The translations under genes and the position numbers were made by a program. Of a DNA stretch of 64,000 nucleotides, positions 25,773 to 37,510 are shown in pieces. Source of the stretch: Pseudomonas helleri (GTDB lineage: Bacteria > Pseudomonadota > Gammaproteobacteria > Pseudomonadales > Pseudomonadaceae); NCBI RefSeq assembly GCF_009600315.1, contig NZ_WIWC01000020.1:1-64000 (forward strand). The letters run 5' to 3'. The notes beneath the pieces were generated by a model. It did no database searches and was not told the origin of the DNA. It was given only the letters and a program-made list of their open reading frames with translations. Numbering within the stretch: position 1 is the first letter of the stretch; each line of letters starts with the position of its first letter.

Positions 25773-26741
25773 TCAAGGCCGTGGGCAGTAGGCGAACACA
25801 TCGGCGCGCATTTGATGCGGGTCCATGCCGGCGCTGACCAACGCGTCAAGGGTGCCGTAGATCATCGCAGGGGAACCACTGGCGTAAACATGTACAGCGC
25901 TCAAATCACTGATGTCTTCGCACACAGCCTCATGCAGCAATCCACAGCGACCTTCCCAGCCACACAGGTCACTGACGACTTTGTGCAGGAACAAATTGGG
26001 AGTTTTTTGCCAGGCTTCCCACTCTTCGAGGCCGTAAAAGTCCTCGGGGCGACGCACGCCCCAGTACAGGTGTACCGGGTACTTGAAGCCTTTCTCTCGG
26101 CAATGCTCAATCAGGCTATGCATTTGCGCCATACCGGTTCCGGCAGCGATCAAAACCAAAGGACCGTCTGGTAACTCGGCCAAATGGGTATCGCCATACG
26201 GCAGCTCAATTCTAACCATCCGGTTACGCTGCAATTGCTCAATCAAGCTGAGCGAACTGGCCTCACGGGCCAGAACATGCAGCTCCAACTCACGGCCGGA
26301 GTGCGGTGCACTGGCCAGTGAGAAGGCCGATTTCTCACCATTCTCGCGTGTCAGCATCGCGTATTGCCCGGCGTGATAACGCGGAAGTTTGCCGGCTGGC
26401 GCACGTAAACGCACACGCCATACATCCCCCCCGACTTCGACACATTCGACCAATTGACACGCCAGAGTTCGCACCGGTATTTCTCCTAACGCAAGCACGC
26501 CATCCCACAGCACCACGCAGTCTTCAAGCGGTGCTGCCAGACAGGTATAGACCTCGCCGTGATCGCGCACTTCCCCCGCCTGGTCAACCTGCCCTTCAAC
26601 CAGCAAGGCCGCGCACACGTGGCAATTACCATTGCGGCAGCTCTGCGGGCATTCATAGCCCAAGCGCTGCGCCGCATCCAGAATTCGCTCACCAGGCCGG
26701 GTTTCTAACACCGCGCCTGAAGGCTGCAAGGTTACTCGCAT
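25773..26741 (-). CDS. 2Fe-2S ferredoxin/flavin reductase (Fre-like fusion)
   Basis: The 322-residue protein has an N-terminal [2Fe-2S] plant-type ferredoxin domain with cysteines in CPQSCRNGNCHVC and YTCLA. FAD-binding (AGQYAMLT, SAFSLASAP) and NAD(P)-binding domains (LVLIAAGTGMAQMHSLIEH) follow. It moves electrons from NAD(P)H through FAD to the cluster. ATG 26741 overlaps the ubiD stop by one base (TGATG), so the two are co-translated. The pairing could supply reduced flavin for the prenyl-FMN of UbiD, which is an inference from context. Confidence 0.88.
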   Translation of the reverse strand: MRVTLQPSGAVLETRPGERILDAAQRLGYECPQSCRNGNCHVCAALLVEGQVDQAGEVRDHGEVYTCLAAPLEDCVVLWDGVLALGEIPVRTLACQLVECVEVGGDVWRVRLRAPAGKLPRYHAGQYAMLTRENGEKSAFSLASAPHSGRELELHVLAREASSLSLIEQLQRNRMVRIELPYGDTHLAELPDGPLVLIAAGTGMAQMHSLIEHCREKGFKYPVHLYWGVRRPEDFYGLEEWEAWQKTPNLFLHKVVSDLCGWEGRCGLLHEAVCEDISDLSAVHVYASGSPAMIYGTLDALVSAGMDPHQMRADVFAYCPRP

Positions 26742-28207
26742 CAATCTATTCCTAATTGATTCCAGATGTCATCGACCCGGCGGGTAACCGCTTCGTCCTT
26801 GACGATGACCCGGCCCCATTCGCGGGTGGTTTCACCGGGCCATTTATTCGTGGCGTCCAACCCCATCTTGGAACCCAGGCCGGAAACCGGCGAGGCAAAA
26901 TCGAGGTAGTCGATAGGCGTGTTTTCGATCATCACCGTGTCGCGCTTGGGATCCATGCGTGTGGTGATGGCCCAGATCACGTCGTTCCAGTCGCGGGCAT
27001 TGATGTCGTCGTCAGTCACGATAACGAATTTGGTGTACATGAACTGGCGCAAAAACGACCACACACCGAGCATCACGCGCTTGGCGTGCCCCGGGTACTG
27101 CTTTTTCATGGTCACAATGGCCATGCGGTATGAGCAGCCTTCTGGCGGCAGATAGAAGTCAGTAATTTCCGGGAATTGCTTTTGCAGGATGGGTACAAAC
27201 ACTTCGTTTAATGCCACACCCAAAATCGCCGGTTCGTCAGGCGGACGGCCGGTGTAGGTACTGTGGTAGATCGGTTTGACCCGATGAGTGATGCGCTCAA
27301 CAGTAAAGACCGGGAAGCTGTCGACTTCGTTGTAATAGCCGGTGTGGTCGCCATACGGACCTTCAGGGGCCATTTCACCCGGGTGGATCACGCCCTCAAG
27401 AATAATCTCGGCAGTGGCAGGCACTTGCAGGTCGTTGCCTCGGCATTTAACCAGTTCAGTGCGGTTGCCACGCAACAAACCAGCAAAGGCATATTCGGAC
27501 AGACTGTCCGGAACCGGCGTTACAGCGCCCAAAATAGTTGCCGGGTCTGCACCCAAGGCGACTGAAACAGGGAACGGCTGGCCGGGGTGTTTTTCGCACC
27601 ATTCACGGTAATCCAGCGCGCCGCCGCGATGGCTCAACCAGCGCATGATGACCTTGTTGCGGCCAATCACTTGCTGACGATAGATGCCGAGGTTTTGTCG
27701 GTCCTTGTTCGGACCTTTGGTCACGGTCAGGCCCCAAGTAATCAGTGGCGCCACGTCGCCCGGCCAGCAGTGCTGAACCGGCAACATGGCGAGGTCGACG
27801 TCATCGCCTTCAATGACCACTTCCTGACACACCGCGTCTTTAACGACTTTCGGGGCCATGGAAATGATCTTGCGGAAGATCGGCAGCTTGGACCACGCGT
27901 CTTTCAGACCTTTAGGCGGCTCCGGCTCCTTGAGAAACGCCAGCAATTTGCCAATTTCACGCAGTTCGCTGACAGACTCCGCCCCCATACCCATCGCCAC
28001 ACGCTCGGGTGTGCCGAACAGGTTGCCGAGCACAGGAATGGTGTGACCGGTCGGGTTCTCGAACAGTAACGCCGGGCCTTTGGCACGCAGCGTGCGGTCG
28101 CAGATTTCGGTCATCTCCAGCACTGGAGACACGGGAATCTGGATGCGTTTCAACTCTCCGCGCTGTTCCAGTTGCTGCACGAAGTCCCGAAGATCCTTGA
28201 ATTTCAT
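26741..28207 (-). CDS. ubiD: 4-hydroxy-3-polyprenylbenzoate decarboxylase
   Basis: The 488-residue protein matches UbiD from [22 protein letters not shown] through [17 protein letters not shown] to the [22 protein letters not shown] and [12 protein letters not shown] regions. The latter carry the catalytic Arg/Glu residues. It decarboxylates the ubiquinone precursor using prenylated FMN. I chose ATG 28207; a GTG four codons upstream is possible. The flavin reductase gene is coupled to its stop codon. Confidence 0.94.
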   Translation of the reverse strand: MKFKDLRDFVQQLEQRGELKRIQIPVSPVLEMTEICDRTLRAKGPALLFENPTGHTIPVLGNLFGTPERVAMGMGAESVSELREIGKLLAFLKEPEPPKGLKDAWSKLPIFRKIISMAPKVVKDAVCQEVVIEGDDVDLAMLPVQHCWPGDVAPLITWGLTVTKGPNKDRQNLGIYRQQVIGRNKVIMRWLSHRGGALDYREWCEKHPGQPFPVSVALGADPATILGAVTPVPDSLSEYAFAGLLRGNRTELVKCRGNDLQVPATAEIILEGVIHPGEMAPEGPYGDHTGYYNEVDSFPVFTVERITHRVKPIYHSTYTGRPPDEPAILGVALNEVFVPILQKQFPEITDFYLPPEGCSYRMAIVTMKKQYPGHAKRVMLGVWSFLRQFMYTKFVIVTDDDINARDWNDVIWAITTRMDPKRDTVMIENTPIDYLDFASPVSGLGSKMGLDATNKWPGETTREWGRVIVKDEAVTRRVDDIWNQLGID

Positions 28208-28276
28208 TGACGTTGGCACCCTCTAAATAGGCGTACATCCTACCTGCTAAGCCCGTCGCTGGCAGCTTATCGCTGC

Positions 28277-30280
28277 TTAACGGGCGGTATTGGCATTGTC
28301 CAAGCCCGATGAGCCTTTTGCAGGCAGACTTTCAAACAGCGGCTGCAACACAGGAATTATCAACTCAGCCCCCACTTCAGAGAGGTGATTGTCGTCGGCA
28401 TACAGCGAGTTGCCATTCTTTTCAGCCCGGCAAAATCCAGAGGTGTCACACAATTGCGGTGTCGGGTCCAGCACCTTGACGCCCGGATCTGCTGCCGCGA
28501 ACTGATCAAACAAGGTATTGATAAACGCTTTTTGTTTGAGATGGTCAGCCAACGGCATTCCCACGTGGTCGGTTGGCTGGCCCAACATCGCCATACGGCT
28601 CAAACGGTAAGGCGGATTGAAAGGCTGCAACGGTGCCTCTTTCATCAGCCACACGCGATAACCGGCCTTGCGTAATTGTTCCACTCTGGCACGCAAGCCT
28701 TGTGCGAAGCGCTGTTCGGCGGTGGCGCGGTCATAGCGGCCATTACTATCGTGCAAGGCATGCTCGTGATCGCCTTTAGCATCGCCATAGAGGTACAGAC
28801 TCCAGCGGGCCACCAGCATCACATCAGAAACGGGTTCGGCTTGCAGAGCACGCTCGGCACGGCGGTTGTCATGGGCGCAACGAGCACCGTATTCCAGCCC
28901 CTCAAGGGGCAAGCAACCCGCGGAGCTGGCCAACAACACATTGACCCCATGCCGTTTGGCGCTGGCTTGCAATGCCGGGATCAGCGCTGTGCCGTGGCTG
29001 TCGCCCCATACCAGCACCTGAGCGGGTGCATCGGCTGGCTCGCCGTAACGGCAAAACGGTGTATCGACAGGCTGCTTGCCATCGGTAATGCACGCCATCA
29101 ACTCAGGTCGCCATTCGCTGGCCTTGGCAAAGTGCAAGGCTTGCTCGGACAGGCGCGAGGGCAAACCATCAGTCCAGCGCAGCGCCTGTCCTGCCAAACT
29201 CAAGACTAAAATACCCAGACCGGCCGCAGTCAATATTTGGCGACGGCCCGCCAACAGGCGACGTTCCCGGAACGGTGTTTCGACCCATCGCCATGATGCA
29301 TAACCGAGGATCAACGTCAGTACGATCAACGCGCTCGTCAGCCAAGGGCCGAATTGACCCACATTGATATAGCTGGCGAATACAAATACCGGCCAATGCC
29401 ACAAGTACCAGGAATAGGAAATTAAACCCAGACCTACCATGGCGGGCAGACTCAACACGCGCCCCACCCACGTGGTGTGACACTCATTGGCCCAAATCAG
29501 AGCAATAACCCCCAGGACCGGCAGCAAGGCAGCTGCGCCGGGGAAAGGCGTGTGTTTGTCGTAACCCAACACGGCGATCAGAATCAAACTGAGGCCTAGC
29601 AGACTGATGCACTGTGCCGCTGTGGCCGTGAGGCGCTTCTTTTGCGCAGGCGCGACTGCCAGAAGTGCACCCGCTAGCAGCTCCCATGCCCGCATAGGTA
29701 AAAGAAAAAATGCCTTTTCTGGATGCTGTGCCACGGCCCACACGCTGAGCCCGAACGACATTAACAAGAGCGAGAGCAATGCCAAACGCCAGTGTTTTAA
29801 ACGGCTGGCGAGTACCGTCAGCACCAAAGGGAAAACAATATAAAACTGTTCTTCAACGGCCAATGACCAGGTATGAAGCAACGGTTTTAAATCACTGGCC
29901 GCATCAAAGTAGCCGTCCTGACGCATAAACAGGAGGTTGGAAGCGAACATCACTTGATAACGAACGGAGCGGCCAAGCTCTTCATAATCCTTGGGCGCCA
30001 TCAGGAACCAGCCCACTGCCAGCACAGCTGCCAACAACACAAACAAAGCCGGAAGAATGCGCCGTGCGCGTCGCGCCCAAAACTCGACAAAACTGAAACG
30101 ACCAGCTTCTCGCTGACGCCAGATAATCGAAGTAATCAGGTAGCCCGAAATAACGAAGAACACGTCGACGCCAACAAAGCCGCCTGAAAAACCCGGCACA
30201 CCAAAGTGAAATAACACAACGGCAATAACAGCCACTGCACGCAGACCATCAATATCTCTGCGATAAACAAGAGAAGTCAT
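28277..30280 (-). CDS. Membrane O-acyltransferase with SGNH domain (OafA/YrhL type)
   Basis: The 667-residue protein has an acyltransferase-3 domain of about ten membrane spans (RDIDGLRAVAVIAVVLFHFGVPGFSGGFVGVDVFFVISGYLIT at the N-terminus). A periplasmic SGNH hydrolase-like domain follows from about residue 400 (VLVWGDSHGTALIPALQ and the late DDNHLSEVGAELI, holding the catalytic Ser and Asp/His). Such proteins acetylate O-antigen or other surface glycans. The target is not shown here. It stands alone between ubiD and rho. Confidence 0.9.
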   Translation of the reverse strand: MTSLVYRRDIDGLRAVAVIAVVLFHFGVPGFSGGFVGVDVFFVISGYLITSIIWRQREAGRFSFVEFWARRARRILPALFVLLAAVLAVGWFLMAPKDYEELGRSVRYQVMFASNLLFMRQDGYFDAASDLKPLLHTWSLAVEEQFYIVFPLVLTVLASRLKHWRLALLSLLLMSFGLSVWAVAQHPEKAFFLLPMRAWELLAGALLAVAPAQKKRLTATAAQCISLLGLSLILIAVLGYDKHTPFPGAAALLPVLGVIALIWANECHTTWVGRVLSLPAMVGLGLISYSWYLWHWPVFVFASYINVGQFGPWLTSALIVLTLILGYASWRWVETPFRERRLLAGRRQILTAAGLGILVLSLAGQALRWTDGLPSRLSEQALHFAKASEWRPELMACITDGKQPVDTPFCRYGEPADAPAQVLVWGDSHGTALIPALQASAKRHGVNVLLASSAGCLPLEGLEYGARCAHDNRRAERALQAEPVSDVMLVARWSLYLYGDAKGDHEHALHDSNGRYDRATAEQRFAQGLRARVEQLRKAGYRVWLMKEAPLQPFNPPYRLSRMAMLGQPTDHVGMPLADHLKQKAFINTLFDQFAAADPGVKVLDPTPQLCDTSGFCRAEKNGNSLYADDNHLSEVGAELIIPVLQPLFESLPAKGSSGLDNANTAR

Positions 30281-30350
30281 AAAACCAGTAATCCGTTAAT
30301 ACATTATTGTTATTGACCCGCGCTGGGCACGAACCTTCATTATTTTTGAT

Positions 30351-30388
30351 AAAAAAAAAGGCGCCCGTACATGGGCGCCATTTTTTAT
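30351..30388 (-). terminator. Bidirectional terminator downstream of rho
   Basis: The stem GGCGCC-CGTACATG-GGCGCC is flanked by a run of nine A on the left and six T on the right, so it can work on both strands. It lies 14 bases after the rho stop codon. Confidence 0.92.
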
Positions 30389-30401
30389 TCGAGAAACCGT
30401 A

Positions 30402-31661
30402 TTACTTACGCTTCATCGACAGGAAGAACTCATCGTTGGTCTTGGTCTGTTTCAGCTTGTCGATCAAGAACTCGATCGCTGCGACTTCGTCCATCGGGTG
30501 CAACAGCTTGCGCAGAATCCACATGCGTTGCAGTTCGTCATCAGCGGTCAACAACTCTTCGCGGCGTGTGCCGGAGCGGTTGATGTTGATTGCCGGGAAG
30601 ACTCGTTTTTCAGCGATCTTGCGGTCCAGAGGCAGTTCCATGTTGCCAGTGCCTTTGAACTCTTCGTAGATCACTTCATCCATCTTCGAGCCGGTTTCAA
30701 CCAGCGCGGTAGCGATGATGGTCAGCGAGCCGCCTTCTTCGATGTTTCGCGCCGCACCGAAGAAACGCTTTGGCTTCTCAAGGGCGTGAGCATCGACACC
30801 ACCTGTCAACACCTTGCCGGAGCTTGGGATGACGGTGTTGTAGGCACGAGCCAGACGGGTAATGGAGTCGAGCAGAATCACCACGTCTTTTTTGTGTTCC
30901 ACCAGGCGCTTGGCCTTTTCGATCACCATTTCAGCAACCTGCACGTGGCGGGTTGGTGGCTCGTCGAAGGTGGAAGCAACCACTTCGCCGCGAACGGTAC
31001 GCTGCATTTCGGTTACTTCTTCAGGGCGCTCGTCGATCAACAGAACGATCAAGTGCACTTCAGGGTTGTTGCGCGAAATGTTCGACGCGATGTTCTGCAA
31101 CATGATGGTCTTGCCCGCTTTTGGCGGAGCAACGATCAGACCACGCTGACCTTTACCAATCGGGGCACAGAGGTCGATCACACGGCCGGTCAAATCTTCG
31201 GTGGAACCGTTACCGATTTCCATCTTCATGCGTACGGTCGGGAACAACGGCGTCAAGTTCTCGAAGAGAATCTTGTTTTTCGCGTTCTCTGGACGATCGT
31301 AGTTGATCGTGTCGACTTTCAGCAGTGCGAAGTACCGCTCGCCTTCTTTTGGCGGACGGATTTTGCCGACGATGGTGTCGCCAGTGCGCAAGTTGAAGCG
31401 ACGAATCTGGCTAGGCGAGACGTAAATATCGTCCGGGCCGGCCAGGTACGAAGCGTCAGCGGAACGGAGGAAGCCGAAGCCGTCCTGGAGAATCTCCAGC
31501 ACGCCATCACCCGAGATTTCCTCGCCGCTTTTCGCGTGCTTTTTGAGCAGGGAGAAAATCACGTCCTGCTTGCGCGAACGGGCCATATTTTCTATGCCCA
31601 TCTGTTCGGCCAATTCGAGCAGTTCGGTAATCGGCTTTTGCTTGAGTTCAGTCAGGTTCAT
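30402..31661 (-). CDS. rho: Transcription termination factor Rho
   Basis: The 419-residue protein has the N-terminal Rho domain ([36 protein letters not shown]) and the cold-shock RNA-binding domain ([24 protein letters not shown]). The hexameric ATPase core follows, with Walker A APPKAGKT, the Q-loop and R-loop ([28 protein letters not shown]) and Walker [10 protein letters not shown]. It unwinds RNA-DNA hybrids and ends untranslated transcripts. The start has no clear ribosome site. The leader of about 200 bases after the trxA terminator may serve autoregulation. Confidence 0.97.
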   Translation of the reverse strand: MNLTELKQKPITELLELAEQMGIENMARSRKQDVIFSLLKKHAKSGEEISGDGVLEILQDGFGFLRSADASYLAGPDDIYVSPSQIRRFNLRTGDTIVGKIRPPKEGERYFALLKVDTINYDRPENAKNKILFENLTPLFPTVRMKMEIGNGSTEDLTGRVIDLCAPIGKGQRGLIVAPPKAGKTIMLQNIASNISRNNPEVHLIVLLIDERPEEVTEMQRTVRGEVVASTFDEPPTRHVQVAEMVIEKAKRLVEHKKDVVILLDSITRLARAYNTVIPSSGKVLTGGVDAHALEKPKRFFGAARNIEEGGSLTIIATALVETGSKMDEVIYEEFKGTGNMELPLDRKIAEKRVFPAININRSGTRREELLTADDELQRMWILRKLLHPMDEVAAIEFLIDKLKQTKTNDEFFLSMKRK

Positions 31662-31860
31662 ATAGGAATGACGTAATCATTTATGGGGAGGGAAATTAAG
31701 CTTTTGGGCTTAATGAGGCCGCGCCGCAGAGAAGGCGACAGGATCGCGTACTAATTCGATAAGGAGTGCGTCGGCGACGGCTTGCAGGGGGCAGTGGAGA
31801 AACCAGTGCGGGGCCGAATGTACCACTTGAGTTTCATAGCGTCTAGTCCTTGAGCCATGA

Positions 31861-31888
31861 AAAAGCCCCGCATTTAGCGGGGCTTTTA
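31861..31888 (-). terminator. Terminator of trxA
   Basis: The stem AGCCCCGC / GCGGGGCT with an ATTTA loop is flanked by A and T runs. It sits 8 bases after the trxA stop codon and separates trxA from rho. Confidence 0.93.
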
Positions 31889-31895
31889 TCGACGC

Positions 31896-32225
31896 TTAAA
31901 TGTTTGCGTCGAGGAATGCTGCCAACTGCGACTTCGACAAAGCACCTACTTTGGTGGCTTCAACGTTGCCGTTCTTGAACAACATCAGAGTAGGAATACC
32001 CCGTACGCCGTGCTTGGCAGGAGTTTCCTGGTTTTCATCGATGTTCAGTTTGGCAACAGTCAGCTTGCCTTTATAAGTCTCGGCGATCTCGTCCAGAACG
32101 GGCGCGATCATTTTGCAAGGACCGCACCATTCAGCCCAGTAGTCGACCAATACAGCGCCTTCAGCCTTGAGAACATCGGCCTCAAAGCTAGCGTCGGTGA
32201 CGTGTTTAATAAGATCGCTGCTCAT
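31896..32225 (-). CDS. trxA: Thioredoxin 1
   Basis: The 109-residue protein carries the active site WCGPC (Cys34/Cys37), the buried Asp in VLVDYWAEW, the cis-Pro in [14 protein letters not shown] and the usual length. It reduces protein disulfides using thioredoxin reductase. I chose ATG 32225 (MSSDLIKHV). An upstream in-frame start would add eight residues not found in thioredoxins. It is divergent from ppx across a 422-bp gap. Confidence 0.97.
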   Translation of the reverse strand: MSSDLIKHVTDASFEADVLKAEGAVLVDYWAEWCGPCKMIAPVLDEIAETYKGKLTVAKLNIDENQETPAKHGVRGIPTLMLFKNGNVEATKVGALSKSQLAAFLDANI

Positions 32226-32647
32226 GGAAGTCTCCGTGGTTGTAAGCAAAAACGTAGCACATCATAGCCGTCATCAACGCGTTCAGGAAGCTGAGCGATG
32301 ATTGACTCTTACTATAGTGGTACCTGATCAAATGTATCGATCAGGTCGCTCAAGGATCCTGGTGCGCAATTAAGGTGCGCCAGCATCCTTACTCACGCGC
32401 CATTGCAGCACTTCATCTGCGCGGGAGCGCCCTGAACACGGAGAGTCATTCACTGAAACGGCTCATGGCTTGAGAGTCGCCCACCGTGTGTAGGCATTTT
32501 TGAAACCGACAATAAGAAAAACGAATTATCCGGGAACAGCTAATGTCTTAGCTTGCATGTTCCATATCAAAGCATCTGACACTACGCGTTGGCGCGAGCG
32601 TTTGATCGTGGCACGATGGCGACGTTATCGACCGAGACCTCTCAACC
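32226..32647. other. 422-bp divergent intergenic region trxA-ppx
   Basis: No convincing gene was seen. The region holds two dyads: CCTGATC / GATCAGG around 32326-32347 and an imperfect CTGGTGCGC / GTGCGCCAG around 32360-32384. It must contain both promoters; TATGAT on the minus strand about 45 bases before trxA is one possible -10. I could not assign matching -35 elements. Confidence 0.4.
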
Positions 32648-34150
32648 ATGCCCCAATCCCAACCCAAGAGTCCGCCCCTGATCGCCGCCATTGATCTGGG
32701 TTCCAACAGTTTTCATATGGTGGTGGCAAAAGCGCAGAACGGTGAAATCCGTATTCTCGAACGTCTGGGGGAAAAGGTTCAGTTAGCTGCGGGCATCGAC
32801 GAAGAGCGCAAGCTCAACGAAGAATCCATGCAGCGCGGGCTTGATTGCCTGAAGCGTTTTGCCCAACTGATCAACGGCATGCCGCTGGGTGCCGTGCGTA
32901 TCGTGGGTACCAACGCCTTGCGTGAAGCCCGCAACCGCCATGAATTTATCGTGCGTGCCGAAGAAATTCTGGGCCATACCGTTGAAGTTATTTCCGGCCG
33001 CGAAGAAGCCCGCCTTATCTATTTGGGCGTGTCGCACACCCTTCCTGACACGCCCGGCAAGCGTCTGGTCGCCGATATCGGCGGCGGCAGTACAGAGTTC
33101 ATTATCGGCCAGCGCTTCGAGCCACTGTTGCGCGAAAGCCTGCAAATGGGTTGCGTCAGTTTTACTCAACGTTACTTTCGCGACGGCAAGATTACGCCGG
33201 CGCGATACGCTCAGGCCTACACGGCGGCGCGCCTCGAAATCATGAGTATCGAAAACGCGCTGCACCGTTTGGGCTGGGATGAAGCCATCGGTTCGTCGGG
33301 CACTGTTCGGGCCATAGGGCTGGCCATCAAGGCCGGCGGGCACGGCAGCGGCGAAGTGAATGCTGAAGGCTTGAACTGGCTGAAACGCAAACTGTTCAAG
33401 CTGGGCGAAGTCGACAAAATCGATTTTGAAGGCATCAAACCGGATCGCCGGACTATTTTCCCGGCGGGTCTGGCCATTCTTGAAGCCATCTTCGACTCTC
33501 TTGAACTGCAGCGCATGGACCACTGCGACGGCGCACTGCGTGAAGGCGTGCTGTATGACCTGCTGGGTCGCCATCATCACGAAGACGTACGTGAGCGCAC
33601 CCTCAGCTCGTTAATGGATCGTTATCACGTTGACCGCGAACAGGCGGCGCGAGTTGAGGCAAAGGCCCTGCGGGCTTTCGATCAAGTCGCCAAGTCATGG
33701 GACCTCAAGGACGGTGTGTGGCGAGAGCTGCTGAGCTGGGCAGCCAAAGTGCATGAAGTCGGCCTGGACATTGCCCACTACCACTACCACAAGCACGGTG
33801 CTTATCTGATCGAGCACTCCGACCTTGCCGGCTTTTCACGCGAAGACCAACAAATGCTCGCGCTGCTGGTGCGCGGTCATCGACGTAACATCCCTAAAGA
33901 CAAATTCGCCGAGTTTGGCGAAGACGGCATCAAGCTGATTCGCCTGTGCGTGCTACTGCGCTTTGCGATTTTGTTCTATCACATCCGGGGTAATCAGGAG
34001 GCGTCGCAAGTCAAACTGCGCGCTCACGGCGACCACCTGGAAGTGATGTTCCCCGAAGGCTGGCTGGCACAAAACCCGCTGACTCAAGCCGACTTCGAGC
34101 AAGAAGCACAATGGCTAACGCGAGTTGGGATTGTGCTGACGGTGTCTTAA
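32648..34150 (+). CDS. ppx: Exopolyphosphatase
   Basis: The 500-residue protein has the actin-like ASKHA fold: [15 protein letters not shown] at the N-terminus, [15 protein letters not shown], then [15 protein letters not shown] for phosphate binding. A C-terminal HD-like helical domain follows ([25 protein letters not shown]). It removes phosphate from the ends of polyphosphate, and a member can also hydrolyse pppGpp. It is convergent with ppk1, a REP pair between them, as in many pseudomonads. Confidence 0.96.
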   Translation: MPQSQPKSPPLIAAIDLGSNSFHMVVAKAQNGEIRILERLGEKVQLAAGIDEERKLNEESMQRGLDCLKRFAQLINGMPLGAVRIVGTNALREARNRHEFIVRAEEILGHTVEVISGREEARLIYLGVSHTLPDTPGKRLVADIGGGSTEFIIGQRFEPLLRESLQMGCVSFTQRYFRDGKITPARYAQAYTAARLEIMSIENALHRLGWDEAIGSSGTVRAIGLAIKAGGHGSGEVNAEGLNWLKRKLFKLGEVDKIDFEGIKPDRRTIFPAGLAILEAIFDSLELQRMDHCDGALREGVLYDLLGRHHHEDVRERTLSSLMDRYHVDREQAARVEAKALRAFDQVAKSWDLKDGVWRELLSWAAKVHEVGLDIAHYHYHKHGAYLIEHSDLAGFSREDQQMLALLVRGHRRNIPKDKFAEFGEDGIKLIRLCVLLRFAILFYHIRGNQEASQVKLRAHGDHLEVMFPEGWLAQNPLTQADFEQEAQWLTRVGIVLTVS

Positions 34151-34162
34151 AGACCTGAGTGC

Positions 34163-34295
34163 CGTAGCAGCTGCCGAAGGCTGCGTCCGGCGGTGAAACC
34201 GCCGTAAGGCCTAATATCGCGGTGTTTAAATTTTACCGGGACTTCAGGGTTTACGAGCGCTTCGCACTCGGACGCAGCCTGCGGCAGCTGCTACG
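34163..34295. repeat. Paired REP palindrome (REPIN), family A, copy 2
   Basis: CGTAGCAGCTGCCGAAGGCT and onward at 34163-34191, and CGGACGCAGCCTGCGGCAGC with the outer TGCTACG at 34269-34295, form an inverted pair about 75 bases apart. It fills the convergent gap between ppx and ppk1. Confidence 0.88.
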
Positions 34296-34306
34296 GAACT
34301 GGGCCT

Positions 34307-36544
34307 TTACACCGATGGGCCGGTGCTGACGGTCAACACTGGCAGGCTCAAACGCTCAAGCAAGGTCGCCTGTGCGCTACGCGGGTTCTGGTTACCGGTG
34401 GGTGTATTGCGCACATAACGACCGTCAGACTGCAAAATCCAGCTGTGGGTGTTGTCCGTCAGGTAGCACTCCAATTCCTTCTTGACCCGCAGAATCAGCT
34501 TTTTGCCCTCGATCGGGAAACACGTCTCCACGCGTTTATCGAGGTTGCGTTCCATCCAGTCAGCACTCGACAGGAACATCTGCTCCTCGCCGCCATTGAG
34601 GAAGTAGAACACCCGTGTGTGCTCCAGGAAGCGACCAATGATCGAGCGCACGTGAATATTGTGCGAAACGCCGGGAATCCCTGGTCGCAAGCAGCACATG
34701 CCCCGCACGATGAGGTCTATTCTCACTCCCGACTGACTGGCTTTATACAGTGCACGAATGATTTTCGGGTCAGTCAACGAGTTGAACTTGGCAATGATGT
34801 GCGCAGGCTTGCCCTCTACCGCGAACTGAGTTTCGCGGGCGATCATGTCGAGCATGCCTTTTTTCAGGGTAAACGGCGCATGCAGCAGTTTCTTCATGCG
34901 TAACGTTTTACCCATCCCGATCAATTGGCTGAACAGCTTGCCAACGTCTTCACAAAGCGCATCGTCCGACGTCAGCAAGCTGTAGTCGGTGTACAACTTG
35001 GCGTTACCGGCGTGATAGTTGCCCGTGCCCAAGTGTGCATAGCGGACGATTTCGCCCGCTTCACGACGCAGAATCAGCATCATCTTGGCGTGAGTTTTAA
35101 ACCCCACCACACCATAAATCACCACCGCACCAGCGGCCTGTAGACGGCTAGCCAGTTGCAGGTTGGACTCTTCGTCAAAGCGCGCACGCAGCTCAACCAC
35201 CGCCGTCACTTCTTTGCCGTTGCGCGCAGCATCCACCAGCGCGTCAACGATTTCGGAGTTGGCACCGCTACGGTAGAGCGTCTGGCGCACGGCAAGTACA
35301 TGCGGATCTTTGGCCGCCTGACGCAACAAATCGACGACCGGAGTAAACGACTCAAACGGGTGAAGCAGCAAAATATCCTGCTTGCTGACCACGCTGAAAA
35401 TGTTCTCACTGTTCTGCAACAGCTTGGGAATGGCTGGCGTAAACGGCGTGTATTGCAGCTCCGGGTGGCTATCCAGCCCGGTGATGCTGAACAGCCGTGT
35501 CAGGTTGACTGGACCATTGACCGTATACAGCTCGGTTTCGTGCAGGTTGAACTGTTTGAGCAAGTAATCGGACAGATGTTTAGGGCACGTATCCGCCACC
35601 TCCAGACGCACTGCATCGCCGTACCGACGTGAGAACAACTCGCCACGCAGGGCGCGGGCCAGGTCTTCTACATCTTCCGTATCGACAGACAAGTCTGCGT
35701 TTCGGGTCAGTCTGAACTGATAGCAGCCCTTGACCTTCATGCCTTGGAAGAGGTCATCGGCATGGGCATGAATCATCGACGACAGGAACACATAGTTGTC
35801 CCCTGTACCGCCAACGTCTTCAGGCACCTTGATCACTCGCGGCAATAAACGCGGTGCCGGGATAATTGCCAGACCCGAATCACGGCCAAAGGCATCAATG
35901 CCTTCAAGCTCGACGATAAAGTTCAAGCTTTTGTTAACCAGCAACGGGAACGGATGCGTCGGATCAAGGCCGATAGGCGTGATGATGGGTGCTATTTCGT
36001 CGCGGAAAAACTTGCGAACCCAAGCTTTGATCTTGGTATTCCAGTGGCGCCGACGAATAAAGCGCACCTGATGCTTTTCGAGTTCAGGGAGCAAGATGTC
36101 GTTGAGAATCGCGTATTGGCGATCAACGTGACCGTGCACCAACTCACTGATCCGCGCCAGCGCTTGATGCGGCTGCAAGCCATCTGCGCCCGCTTGTTCA
36201 CGAGCAAAGGTAATTTGCTTCTTCAGGCCGGCGACACGAATCTCGAAAAATTCATCCAGATTGCTGGAGAAAATCAGCAGGAATTTCAGCCGTTCCAGTA
36301 ATGGATAGGACTCATCCAGCGCCTGTTCCAGCACGCGAATATTGAACTGCAATTGCGACAGTTCGCGATGGATATACAGGCTGCTGTCATCCAGGCTCGG
36401 AATGGCGATCACTGGGTGCGCCGCCGCAGGTGTTTCCGCCGCCGCTGGAGCATGGGTGTCCTGCACGGGTGGCGTTTGCGGGGCCGGCTCAACCATCGGT
36501 TGGGCCTCGGTAGCAGCGAGTTCTGTCAGTCCTTCGGTATTCAT
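34307..36544 (-). CDS. ppk1: Polyphosphate kinase 1
   Basis: The 745-residue protein has the PPK1 layout: N-terminal domain around [24 protein letters not shown], the head domain, and the catalytic C-terminal domains with [42 protein letters not shown] (phosphohistidine region) and [21 protein letters not shown]. It makes polyphosphate from ATP at the inner membrane. ATG 36544 has AGGAAC 7 bases upstream. The first 50 residues are Pro/Ala/Glu-rich and of low complexity. A longer frame from 36769 is open but not plausible. Confidence 0.95.
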   Translation of the reverse strand: MNTEGLTELAATEAQPMVEPAPQTPPVQDTHAPAAAETPAAAHPVIAIPSLDDSSLYIHRELSQLQFNIRVLEQALDESYPLLERLKFLLIFSSNLDEFFEIRVAGLKKQITFAREQAGADGLQPHQALARISELVHGHVDRQYAILNDILLPELEKHQVRFIRRRHWNTKIKAWVRKFFRDEIAPIITPIGLDPTHPFPLLVNKSLNFIVELEGIDAFGRDSGLAIIPAPRLLPRVIKVPEDVGGTGDNYVFLSSMIHAHADDLFQGMKVKGCYQFRLTRNADLSVDTEDVEDLARALRGELFSRRYGDAVRLEVADTCPKHLSDYLLKQFNLHETELYTVNGPVNLTRLFSITGLDSHPELQYTPFTPAIPKLLQNSENIFSVVSKQDILLLHPFESFTPVVDLLRQAAKDPHVLAVRQTLYRSGANSEIVDALVDAARNGKEVTAVVELRARFDEESNLQLASRLQAAGAVVIYGVVGFKTHAKMMLILRREAGEIVRYAHLGTGNYHAGNAKLYTDYSLLTSDDALCEDVGKLFSQLIGMGKTLRMKKLLHAPFTLKKGMLDMIARETQFAVEGKPAHIIAKFNSLTDPKIIRALYKASQSGVRIDLIVRGMCCLRPGIPGVSHNIHVRSIIGRFLEHTRVFYFLNGGEEQMFLSSADWMERNLDKRVETCFPIEGKKLILRVKKELECYLTDNTHSWILQSDGRYVRNTPTGNQNPRSAQATLLERLSLPVLTVSTGPSV

Positions 36545-36889
36545 TGAATGTTCCTGTAAGAGCGGGTTGACTCTCGTAACAGTTAAGCGGCGCATGCGGT
36601 CAAGCTGCCAGAATGCCACCAACGCCGGTGGGTTTAAACCGCTCGAAGGTGCTTTGTGTAAGTCAGAGCCTGTTAGAGGACGATTTGTCGATTTTGTTCG
36701 TGGTAAACACGCCCACACCTGCGCGCGCCTTTTATACCGACCCTCCATGAACACTAGATGACAACGCATATGATGTAGGTCAAATGGAAATCATTTGTAG
36801 GAATTGTTAACGACAAGAGACCTTCCGAGACTTTCCTGAACGTGCCTTAAGGCGTAGGCTGCGCGTTCAATTTCGCCAGCATCCAGACA
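36545..36889. other. 345-bp divergent intergenic region ppk1-dedA
   Basis: No credible gene was seen. It must contain the promoters of ppk1 (minus) and the DedA-family gene (plus). I looked for a Pho box (two CTGTCAT-like direct repeats) and saw none that I would defend. In PAO1 hemB follows ppk as I remember it, and it is not present here. Confidence 0.35.
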
Positions 36890-37510
36890 ATGCTCCAACA
36901 ATTTCTTCAAGAATTCGGCTACTTCGCCCTGTTTCTAGGGACGTTCTTTGAAGGTGAGACCATTCTGGTTCTCGCAGGCTTCTTGGCGTTCCGCGGATAC
37001 ATGGACCTCAAACTGGTCATGATTGTGGCGTTCCTCGGCAGCTATGCCGGCGACCAGCTGTGGTATTTCCTGGGGCGCAAACACGGCCGCAAATTGTTGG
37101 CGCGCAAACCGCGCTGGCAGCTGATGGGCGACAAGGCGCTGGAGCATATCCGCAGGCACCCTGATATCTGGGTACTGAGTTTCCGTTTCGTCTACGGCCT
37201 GCGCACGGTCATGCCTGTGGCCATTGGCCTGTCCGGCTATCCGCCGGGGCGCTACTTGCTGCTCAACGGTATTGGCGCGGCCATCTGGGCCATTGCACTG
37301 GCGACCGCGGCTTATCACTTTGGCGCGGTACTTGAGGGCCTGCTGGGCAGCGTTAAAAAGTATGAACTCTGGGTGCTCGGTGCTCTGCTCCTGCTCGGTG
37401 TGTGCCTGTGGATACGTCGCCGCATCAAAAATGCCCGTATTGCAAAACAGACGGCATTGGAAGAAAAAAACAAAGCCGCTGCAACCACAGATATCCCGCC
37501 TTCCGAATAG
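36890..37510 (+). CDS. DedA family membrane protein
   Basis: The 206-residue protein matches DedA/VTT-domain proteins: the FLGTFFEGETILVLAGFLA motif with its membrane-embedded Glu, GSYAGDQLWYFLGRKHGRK, the RFVYGLRTVMPVAIGLSG motif with essential arginines, and two late spans. DedA proteins are undecaprenyl- or phospholipid-recycling transporters that affect proton motive force and polymyxin resistance. The basic tail ends at about residue 206. It appears to be a single-gene unit. Confidence 0.9.
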   Translation: MLQQFLQEFGYFALFLGTFFEGETILVLAGFLAFRGYMDLKLVMIVAFLGSYAGDQLWYFLGRKHGRKLLARKPRWQLMGDKALEHIRRHPDIWVLSFRFVYGLRTVMPVAIGLSGYPPGRYLLLNGIGAAIWAIALATAAYHFGAVLEGLLGSVKKYELWVLGALLLLGVCLWIRRRIKNARIAKQTALEEKNKAAATTDIPPSE